This document shows, in pieces, positions 7,001 through 12,785 of a stretch of DNA of 12,785 bases. The DNA lies in contig CABPSV020000589.1 of assembly GCA_902459845.2 (NCBI GenBank), forward strand, positions 1 through 12,785, given 5' to 3'. Source of the DNA: Hepatocystis sp. ex Piliocolobus tephrosceles (lineage: Eukaryota > Apicomplexa > Aconoidasida > Haemosporida > Plasmodiidae). Positions within the stretch are counted from its first letter, which is position 1, and each line of letters opens with the position of its first letter. The translations under genes and the position numbers were made by a program. The notes below the pieces were generated by a model, which ran no database searches, was not told the DNA's origin, and worked only from the letters and a program-made list of their open reading frames with translations.

Positions 7001-9972
7001 TTTTTTGTGTCTACATCGGTTACTAACCTGTGGTTGGTTAAATCATGATTAGCAATTTCTGAACTGAGAATTTTGTTTTTGGCATTATTAGAATCATTAC
7101 TTGTGATACTATTATCACTGTTCAATCCTAACTGTATCCTATTTCTGTAAGGTTTTTTTTCATACTTCGATTTGTACTCCTCTTCAATCTGTTTTATGTA
7201 ATCATGCTCATCTGACAGAGAAAAATCCATAGTGTTATTTTGTTGAGACATGACAGGAGTAGCACCACTACTAGCAGGATAAAAATTAGAAGACCCATCA
7301 GTTTTATTAGTATAGGAACCACCATTGTAATAAGTTTTACGATCGGATACCACTTCATTTAATATATCTAATGGTACTTCTTTAATTGTCATATTTTCTG
7401 TATTGTATATATAAGGTATTCTCCCAAGCAAGCCTTTAAATCTATTTTTTTTTATATCAATAAAAAATAATGTTTCGTTATTTTTGGATAATACTTTTTG
7501 TATAATAAATACATTATCAGCTTCTTGAGTAGATTTGACACTACCAAAAACAGAAGAAATAGACAATAAATTATTATCTTCTTTTCTTGGATGAACAACT
7601 AAAGTAATGTGCACATTTTTATTAGTACTAAAGGACCTAAACTTATCTATTGCAATGTTTTGTACTTCATATATATCTGAGAACTTACTTATATTTAACA
7701 TAAATTGTAAATTATCAATAATTATATGTTTTACATCATATGCATATACAGCATAATCCATTGCATCTAGCACTTGATCTAGGTTTGTACTTCCATGAAA
7801 TTTTAAGAATTTTAAAGGTAATGTTTCAAATTTATCTGCATATAAATCAAATAATTCAATATTTTTTTCTAAATTTTTACCACTAAATTGATTTAACATA
7901 ATTTTACCCAATTTTATATTATTTATTTCGAATGATCCCCATAATGTTGGTATACCTTGAACACAATAATCTAAAGAAAGTTGTGAAAGAATTGTAGTTT
8001 TTCCTACTCCTGTTGAACCAGTCCATATAGATAACTCACCCATTCGTAACCCATATATAAATTTATTTAAAGATGGAATAGTTTTACTTTTAACACCATT
8101 TATTCGATCAGGGTATTTAAGTTCTTCTAAAATATTTTGTCTCAAATCATGAAAATTTAAAATTTGACTATGCCTTACTTTTTCACTATTCTTTATAAAA
8201 AAATTTACATCAATATTATACTTTAAACAATCATTTGCATCTTTTATCACAATGTTGTTAGGTACGTACAAAATATTTTTATCGATAAAATAGTAACACT
8301 CTTCTTGTTCTTTGTCCAATTCCTTTGTTTTCACATTTTCACTTTTGCTTAAATTGGCACTGTTCACATCTGTAACTTCATTTGCTATGTCATTACATGA
8401 TATACTGTCAACACAATCTGTACGACTTGTTTTAATGTCATCTCCGTCCTCTTTTTGTACACTAACATTATTATCACTAGTTACAGATGAACCTAACGTA
8501 TCTCGTTTTGATATTATCTTTTTTATGTCTTTTCTTTTTTTTTTCCTGTCATTAAAAACGTCTATATTCAAGTAGTGCACATTTGTATCTGTTATTACAT
8601 TAGTACGCCCCAGTCCTATTTTATTTACAAAATTATAAACACTAGATTTACCGGCTTTATCAAAATCTAACCACAAATGTATCTTTTTAAAATGTTCTAA
8701 GTATGGTAATAAATAAACAGGTAAAGATTTCGAACCGTTAGGTAATGAAATAGCTGAATAGCCAGTTTCTTGGTAAACACTCATAGCATCAATTTCTCCT
8801 TCTGTTAATACAACTTCATCTGAATTCTTAATTAAATGTTCACCAAAAAAAAATAATTTCAATTCATTTTTTACATTTTTTGGATATAATCTCATGTACC
8901 CTTTATCTTTTAAGCTTCTTACTTTTATTCTTATTACTTCATATTCGTCTTTTTTGTTGTCAACTTTGTTCGAATTAGTGACAGAGAGTAGATAATGTCT
9001 ACTATTGTTGCTAATGTTGCTGTTATAACTGTTGGAACTACCAATATTATTTCTACTGTCATAATTATTGCCACTACTAATGTTACTATTTCTATCGTTA
9101 TAACTGCTAGTATTACCCGTGTTACTGTTATGATAAACGTCCATGACACTATTTACCTTCTTTATAAAAGGAAAAACTAAACACTCGTGTTTTTCAATTT
9201 TACCTACATGTTCTAACGATGGAAACGACATAATTGAAAAACCAATGTAAAATTTTTTTAAAGTTTCTAATTTAATTTTTCTTACATTAATTAAGTAATT
9301 TCTAGCATTTTCTGCTTCTTTCGAATATAACAAATTCATACTATATATTTTTACGTCCTCAAATGTTATTTTTTCTTCATCCGTATCATAACTATTACTA
9401 CTACTGAAATTACTACTATTATCTGGGATAGCACTCTCAAAATTACTAGTTACGATATCACCCATTTTTAATTTGAAATCGTAGAAACTACCTTTATACC
9501 CACATCTATGACAATAACTATTACCCGTATTCTTAAAAATTTCATGTTTGTACATATTATCATATTTATATTTATGTGGAGGACAAAATGGACAGTATTT
9601 TAATGTTATCTTGACATCTGTTTCGATGTATTCATATTTTTTTCTATTTAAATAATTATATACATCGTTTATGTTTATTTTATAATATTTGGACACAAAT
9701 GTGCTACTACTATTATTTATCCCACTTCTGTTATTATTTGTATATGTATCATATTCTGTCCAAAATAATGATTTATTATTAAAATTAGTATCCTTTTTAT
9801 TACTTTCGTAACCTTTTAAATATTCTCCTTTAAAAAATGCATTTCTTTTGTTTGGCAAGAATTTACAATTGGGATTTAAATAAAAATTGTTACTAAATTT
9901 AGTCTTATAACGTATTCCTACTATTACATGTATAATTAATGAGTAAAAGAAATAGAATATATATTTCAACAT
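4042..9972 (-). CDS. PREX: Apicoplast DNA replication polyprotein PREX: primase, helicase, 3'-5' exonuclease, DNA polymerase
   Basis: Single exon, 1976 residues, in line with the roughly 2000 of other Plasmodium PREX. The start is the first in-frame ATG (9972); a frame stop lies upstream at 10039-10041. Residues 1-20 are a hydrophobic signal peptide, followed by a Lys/Asn-rich transit region, which fits import into the apicoplast. A zinc ribbon (C127, C130, C154, C157) precedes a TOPRIM primase fold (EGEID from E391; LDFDKAGK with D436 and D438). The Twinkle/T7 gp4-type helicase has Walker A GSTGVGKTT (K658), Walker B IIIDN (D753) and KNRFKG (R844). A low-complexity linker follows. The DEDDy exonuclease shows DIETTGL (D1429, E1431), D1490, and Y1558/D1562. 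The family A polymerase has motif A DFKQIELK (D1758, E1763), motif B R1807, K1811, F1815, Y1819, and motif C VHDE (D1927). It synthesises and proofreads plastid DNA. All catalytic residues are present, so all activities should be intact. Confidence 0.97.
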   Translation of the reverse strand: MLKYIFYFFYSLIIHVIVGIRYKTKFSNNFYLNPNCKFLPNKRNAFFKGEYLKGYESNKKDTNFNNKSLFWTEYDTYTNNNRSGINNSSSTFVSKYYKININDVYNYLNRKKYEYIETDVKITLKYCPFCPPHKYKYDNMYKHEIFKNTGNSYCHRCGYKGSFYDFKLKMGDIVTSNFESAIPDNSSNFSSSNSYDTDEEKITFEDVKIYSMNLLYSKEAENARNYLINVRKIKLETLKKFYIGFSIMSFPSLEHVGKIEKHECLVFPFIKKVNSVMDVYHNSNTGNTSSYNDRNSNISSGNNYDSRNNIGSSNSYNSNISNNSRHYLLSVTNSNKVDNKKDEYEVIRIKVRSLKDKGYMRLYPKNVKNELKLFFFGEHLIKNSDEVVLTEGEIDAMSVYQETGYSAISLPNGSKSLPVYLLPYLEHFKKIHLWLDFDKAGKSSVYNFVNKIGLGRTNVITDTNVHYLNIDVFNDRKKKRKDIKKIISKRDTLGSSVTSDNNVSVQKEDGDDIKTSRTDCVDSISCNDIANEVTDVNSANLSKSENVKTKELDKEQEECYYFIDKNILYVPNNIVIKDANDCLKYNIDVNFFIKNSEKVRHSQILNFHDLRQNILEELKYPDRINGVKSKTIPSLNKFIYGLRMGELSIWTGSTGVGKTTILSQLSLDYCVQGIPTLWGSFEINNIKLGKIMLNQFSGKNLEKNIELFDLYADKFETLPLKFLKFHGSTNLDQVLDAMDYAVYAYDVKHIIIDNLQFMLNISKFSDIYEVQNIAIDKFRSFSTNKNVHITLVVHPRKEDNNLLSISSVFGSVKSTQEADNVFIIQKVLSKNNETLFFIDIKKNRFKGLLGRIPYIYNTENMTIKEVPLDILNEVVSDRKTYYNGGSYTNKTDGSSNFYPASSGATPVMSQQNNTMDFSLSDEHDYIKQIEEEYKSKYEKKPYRNRIQLGLNSDNSITSNDSNNAKNKILSSEIANHDLTNHRLVTDVDTKKDTLMTNTNTNKNMQNEHTFFSDENINKKENALKQQNQSHLNNSNVLKVEETKSKSVLLRKNILKNKVKDESVNGQVVKSGTGGGDIVGVTKFDGSVTVNNGSVTVNNGSVSINDGSVAMNDGGVAMNDGSVYMNDASVISAGANTSKPKKRTSVTYALKNDTLNELCQKLKECNKKDAPKRKGKETNELIHISMRDCVINNESPIKELRNFIKTNKLNIKTAGNNLKKIDVFISILESVPKEYITVTREGMNIVGDEVSQRSVHNEKGILSNGTNESWDKNTSNCSFGNNTTDKIVQYSSDTKTNTKEPAEYTLLKGNKQSEYNVEGKGTFDKTYESDVLSEHSVDEKKKKNYIYEDNITNKYIKDNIINVDNNILKINGHFQFVNDDKSVFIATIDYYAPLKPFDDKIETRFIIINDNNYNEKIKHIYKNIKYCGLDIETTGLDVFNEKIRLIQIAVDNFPVLIYDMFNINNEEIFKDLKEVLQNKNIIKITQNGKFDAKFLMYNNFEIENIFDTYIASKLLDKNKNMYGFKLNMIVEKYLNVILDKQQQNSIWNNSLLNNNQLFYAARDSSCLLLLYKKLKKEIEKEDMNIVNDIENKCILPICSMELSGISVDIESLNRSTTDILKEADAEKKKLITELGDENINVNSQQQVLKALQNKNVRDSINNKLIDNTSDANLKSFLHHKEVVLLRSYRRLYKMYSTFYLKLPLHINKKTNKIHTTFNQLKTFSGRFSSEKPNLQQIPRQKNIREIFIPSENNIFIIADFKQIELKIAAEITNDEIMLKAYNNNIDLHTLTASIMLKKKIDQINQEDRHIAKAINFGLIYGMNYINLKNYANNYYNLNMSLEQCLYFYNSFFEHYKGIYKWHNQIKQNRSLEYATLSNRKVVFPYFSFTKSLNYPVQGTCADILKLSLVELYTNLKHINGKIVLCVHDEIIIEVNKKYQDEAQKILVETMEKCASFFLKKVKCEVSVNIAENWGVKG
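6595..6720 (-). repeat. 21-bp coding minisatellite in PREX linker
   Basis: Six units of exactly 21 bp encode residues about 1085-1126 as GSV-x-x-N-[ND] heptapeptides. The two units at 6679-6699 and 6700-6720 are identical at the DNA level, which points to recent duplication. The array lies between the helicase and the exonuclease, in a region with no recognisable fold, where copy-number change should be tolerated. Confidence 0.9.
8978..9115 (-). repeat. Ser/Asn-rich low-complexity insert in PREX primase region
   Basis: Residues from about 287 to 332 are almost entirely Ser, Asn, Tyr, Gly, Asp and Arg. They show loose units of 12-13 residues that each begin with Tyr (from Y291). The insert lies between the zinc-ribbon half and the TOPRIM half of the primase, so it is probably an exposed loop. 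Open frames on both strands across this stretch are by-products of the repeat. Confidence 0.7.
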
Positions 9973-9980
9973 ATTTTCGC

Positions 9981-9989
9981 TCAAATCAT
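9981..9989 (-). promoter_or_regulatory. Two-codon upstream ORF before PREX
   Basis: On the minus strand ATG ATT TGA occupies 9989 down to 9981, and its stop ends 8 nt before the PREX ATG (9972). It directly follows a C6-A16 tract (10010 down to 9989, the last A being the A of this ATG). A minimal uORF this close to the main start could impose a ribosome pause or reinitiation step. Any effect depends on the transcript including it, which is likely because it is so close to the start. Confidence 0.5.
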
Positions 9990-10308
9990 TTTTTTTTTTT
10001 TTTTGGGGGGTGCTACTACTAACTTTTCTTCTGTACTCTCAAAAAAGCAAAAATAAACAAATAAACGAAATGATATTAACAAAATGGACAGACTGAACAA
10101 AACAAATATTCTCAGCACAAAGCTCACATGCGGACACTTATGTATATATATATATTATATATATAACCTTTTCAAATGCGTGAGCATACATACAATTGCG
10201 TCATGTTTCCGAGACAATAGCTATATGTTTACATACATATATATATAAGTTCATCTTTTTTTTTTCTCTTTAAAATATAACAAATGTTAATGTAAATGTG
10301 CCCTTTTA

Positions 10309-10347
<39 letters not shown>

Positions 10348-10684
10348 ATTAAGTATTTAACAATTTAAAAACACGTATACAGTTGTTTCACTAGTTGTGC
10401 ATAAATACATATATGTATATATGTATGTGTTGTGAACGGTAGACACTTGATTAAGCCTTACAAAAAAAAAAAAAAAAAAAATCAGCTTATTATAATGTAT
10501 TAAAAAAAATATATGCTGAAATGAGTTAAATAATACGTATATATTTATATACAGTAAGAGTTAATTAAACTTAGGTTATAGCTAATTGATTTATATGAAA
10601 GCATTAACAAAAAGCAACAACTACAGACCTAATGTGGATTAAACTTTATTTATATATATATATATACATTTTTTTTTTTTTTTA

Positions 10685-10726
10685 AATAATGTTAATTACA
10701 AAAAAAAAAATGTAATTAGTATTATT
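10685..10726 (+). other. 16-bp inverted repeat with an A10 loop
   Basis: The arms 10685-10700 and 10711-10726 flank ten A residues. As plus-strand RNA all 16 positions pair, two of them as adjacent G-U/U-G wobbles. As minus-strand RNA those two become C-A mismatches. No known RNA family was recognised. AT-only stems arise easily by chance here, so function is unproven. Confidence 0.5.
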
Positions 10727-11351
10727 GGATAAAAACTTATTTAATAATTATTTTACATTTTACTTTTTTCAAATATATGTAAATTTCCAGCATTACAAAT
10801 TTTCATTTTGGCAAAATTTTATATAAGTATGTATGCATGTTACATGTCATCAGTTCAATGCTTACAAAGCTAGCATTTACATACATGTTTATACTTTGAA
10901 TAAAAAAAAACAAATGAAAAAATATATGGAGCACTTATTTAAAATTTTTTTTAACTTGTATATAAAGAAAAATATATTTTTTCTCACGTTTTTAAAGATG
11001 TATGTATATTGCATATGTAAAACATATATTGATTGTTATATCTGTATAAATATTTATACATAGTTCAATATATATATATATATATATATACATACGTATA
11101 CACTTTTTAATCTCTAAAAACAAATTACATTTGAAGTTGTTATATGCTAAAAAAAAAAAAAAAAAAAAAAAAAAATTAAATATTGCTTACAAGTTTTATT
11201 TTTTACTTAAAATTTAAAAACTGTATAAAGCAAATTATAATTCAAATTTTTTTTTTCTTTTGTTTCATGCTTAGCTTTAAAAAATTGTACAGTTATCTGC
11301 TCTTTTTTTTGTTGTTTTTTATTTTTTTATTTTTGCCGTAATTGTTTCATA

Positions 11352-11403
<52 letters not shown>

Positions 11404-11790
11404 TTCATATGTTTTTTTGCTTTATTTTAAATTTATTCTCATTTTCATCAGATTCATTACCACACAACCCTTTAAGCGAAATAAATTAACTTTTCTTGAT
11501 ATAGAGAGGCTACATTTGTACAATTAAAGTATAAAAGTTACAAATATATATATATATATATATATATGGTGCAAATTTTTTTTTAATAAAAGCTAAACTC
11601 TTAAATTTGTACCATTTGTCTGTATATAACATATTAAATATTAGTAAATATATATTGCATATACATAAGTCGCCACCTGTTTAAAAAAAATACAAATATA
11701 TACGTATATATATTTTTTATATACGTTTAAAACAAAGTAACGCTTTATTGCATAACAAGTAAACTATATCTTCAACTTATTTTCATCATA

Positions 11791-12785
11791 ATGCAGTTGG
11801 GCTTAAGGAAAGGTAAATAATCAGAACCGTGTGTCCCTTATAACATTTAAGGGGAGGGACACATAAACGTATATACATATGTATAAATGTTTGTATATAC
11901 ATATGTATAAATGTTTGTATATACATATGTATAAATGTATGTATATACATGTATTTGTATTACTGCAGTTACGTCATGTTATTATATAAGTTTTGTTTTA
12001 TGCATAATATGCTTTCATCCTTAAAGTTGCACATATATATAAATTTATTTGTTTGTTTGTTTGTTTGTTTGTTTGTTTGTTTATATATTTATTTTATTAC
12101 TATTTCTTTTTTTTTTTTTTTTTTTTGCTAATGCTGTAGGTACGCGTTTAAACAGAAAAGACCTAAGAAAACTCAAAAGAAAAGAAAAAAAACACAAGAA
12201 ACATTTGTTTTTGCAAAAAAAAAAAACTAATAATATAAAAAATAGTACACATTTAAAAAAAAATGATGATAAAATTTCAAAAATAAAGAAGAAAAGTATA
12301 AACAAACAACAAATAAAAAGTAAAAGTAAGACCAAAAAAGGTAAAAAAACATGTGTTGATGAAAATAAATCAAATATGTTTTTAAAAATTAATGATACGA
12401 ATAAAAAGTACAATTTATTAGCTGAACAAAAAAAAGATGACGAACTAATCTCTTATTTGCAAAAAAAATTGAAAATAACTGATAAAGGTGATAGTAATAA
12501 TAAACATGACGAAACTAAATTTTTAAAATCTTTAGAAAAGGACGGATTTGATTCGACTTTGTTAAAATTAACAGATGCAATTTTTAACGATTTTCAAAAA
12601 AATGTTCATAATAAAACTAAGAGCAGTAAAAAAAATAAAAAAATTCAGTCTATTGACACATGTAAGGAAAATGAAAACGACGAAATTTTGCTAGATAATA
12701 ATAAAAAATTAAAAATAAATAAAACACTTAGTATTAAAAAAAAAGAAAAGTATAAGAAAACGGTANAGGAAAAAAATAATGTCGT
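11791..12785 (+). CDS. Lys-rich protein, probable NOM1/SGD1 (nucleolar MIF4G/MA3) N-terminus, partial
   Basis: Exon 1 is 11791-11812 (seven codons plus one base). Exon 2 starts at 12140 and stays open to the window end, giving about 222 residues. Exon 2 has no in-frame ATG near its start, so the short first exon is needed; the junction reads LRKGTRLNRKDLRK. The first 60 residues are strongly basic (KLKRKEKKHKKH), as in a nucleolar protein. Residues about 107-120 (DDELISYLQKKLKI) and 139-150 (LEKDGFDSTLLK) resemble two conserved N-terminal motifs of NOM1/SGD1, just ahead of the MIF4G domain. That family acts in small-subunit ribosome biogenesis. The MIF4G and MA3 domains would lie beyond the window, so the family call rests on short motifs. 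Another Lys-rich nucleolar protein is possible. Codon 12766-12768 contains an N. Confidence 0.7.
11831..11862. other. Hairpin with two competing stems near the 5' splice site
   Basis: GTGTCCCT (11831-11838) is an exact inverted repeat of AGGGACAC (11855-11862), forming an 8-bp stem with a 16-nt loop. The left arm also overlaps CCCTTA (11835-11840), which pairs exactly with TAAGGG (11848-11853). The two stems share CCCT and cannot form together. It begins 18 nt after the donor GT and is GC-rich against its surroundings. Confidence 0.6.
11871..11958. repeat. 24-bp tandem repeat in intron
   Basis: Units ATATACATATGTATAAATGT plus a TTGT tail occur at 11871-11894 and 11895-11918 (identical) and at 11919-11942 (one change). 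A shortened copy follows at 11943-11958. Each unit contains the palindrome ATACATATGTAT, so the array can also form cruciforms. Confidence 0.9.
12051..12082. repeat. (GTTT)8 microsatellite
   Basis: Eight uninterrupted GTTT units lie in the intron about 60 bp before the acceptor and extend its pyrimidine-rich character. Length variation between isolates would be expected. Confidence 0.9.

Larger units (their letters stand above)
9973..11790. other. Divergent intergenic region, probable bidirectional promoter
   Basis: About 1.8 kb separates the PREX start (-) from the next gene's start (+), so both promoters and 5' UTRs should lie here. It holds a 37-nt poly(A) at 10310-10346, poly(A) at about 10461-10480 and 11149-11175, TA repeats at about 10143-10164, 10650-10665, 11070-11090 and 11354-11395 (about 21 AT units), and a hairpin at 10685-10726. 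Such poly(dA:dT) tracts typically exclude nucleosomes. I saw no tRNA or other structured RNA gene. The longer frames at 10833-11063 and 11342-11527 look random. Confidence 0.6.
11813..12139 (+). other. Intron 1 of the NOM1-like gene
   Basis: Donor GTAAAT at 11813 follows AAAG. The acceptor TGCTGTAG ends at 12139, downstream of an 18-nt T-tract. The intron is 327 nt, phase 1, and joins G to GT as a Gly codon. It includes a foldable GC-rich element at 11831-11862, a 24-bp tandem repeat at 11871-11958 and eight GTTT units at 12051-12082. Confidence 0.8.

Noticed and set aside
8934..9180. Overlapping open frames on both strands rich in Ile/Val/Thr
   Set aside because: Shadow of the Ser/Asn-rich insert of PREX.
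9973..9984. PREX start at TTG 9984, four codons upstream of the ATG
   Set aside because: Non-ATG start is not needed: ATG at 9972 begins right at the hydrophobic signal peptide.
10833..11063. 76-codon plus-strand frame, and the similar one at 11342-11527
   Set aside because: Tyr/Ile/Phe/Lys composition of AT-rich non-coding DNA, TA repeats inside, and no recognisable motif.
12081..12413. 110-codon minus-strand Phe/Leu-rich frame
   Set aside because: Antisense to the Lys-rich exon 2 of the NOM1-like gene and to the intron T-tract.

Overview
This window reads as nuclear DNA of a malaria parasite (genus Plasmodium, or a close haemosporidian relative). It is very AT-rich. Intergenic DNA and introns are packed with poly(A), poly(T), (TA)n and short tandem repeats. 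Proteins carry Asn/Lys/Ser-rich low-complexity inserts, introns are GT-AG with poly-pyrimidine acceptors, and the central gene is the apicoplast replication polyprotein PREX, which is known from apicomplexan parasites. The species cannot be fixed from sequence alone. Moderately GC-rich minisatellites in introns and intergenic DNA make a species other than P. falciparum plausible, but that is only an impression. One ambiguous base (N at 12766) suggests a draft assembly.

Layout. 1-1017: non-coding leader or intergenic DNA ending in a 13-bp tandem repeat and a short upstream ORF. 1018-3345 (+): a two-exon gene for a 586-residue protein with an N-terminal DIX-like domain and a C-terminal auxilin-type J domain. 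Its 567-nt intron cuts the J domain and carries a 16-bp minisatellite. 3346-4041: a convergent intergenic region holding a 19-unit, 11-bp array that resembles degenerate telomeric repeat. 4042-9972 (-): PREX, a single-exon gene of 1976 residues carrying apicoplast-targeting signal, zinc-ribbon/TOPRIM primase, Twinkle/DnaB-type helicase, DEDDy 3'-5' exonuclease and family A DNA polymerase. Every catalytic motif I looked for is present. 9973-11790: an AT-rich divergent region that probably holds both promoters. 11791 to the window end (+): the start of a Lys-rich nucleolar-type protein with a 22-nt first exon and a 327-nt intron. It looks like the N-terminus of the NOM1/SGD1 (MIF4G-MA3) family and is cut off by the window edge.

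The three genes do not form a functional unit: vesicle or chaperone biology, apicoplast DNA replication, and probably ribosome biogenesis. PREX alone brings together the enzymatic core of a T7-like replisome (primase, helicase, proofreading polymerase) for the plastid genome. The most unusual item is the DIX plus auxilin-J fusion. The 11-bp telomere-like array, the leader uORFs and the foldable non-coding segments are the other points worth a second look.
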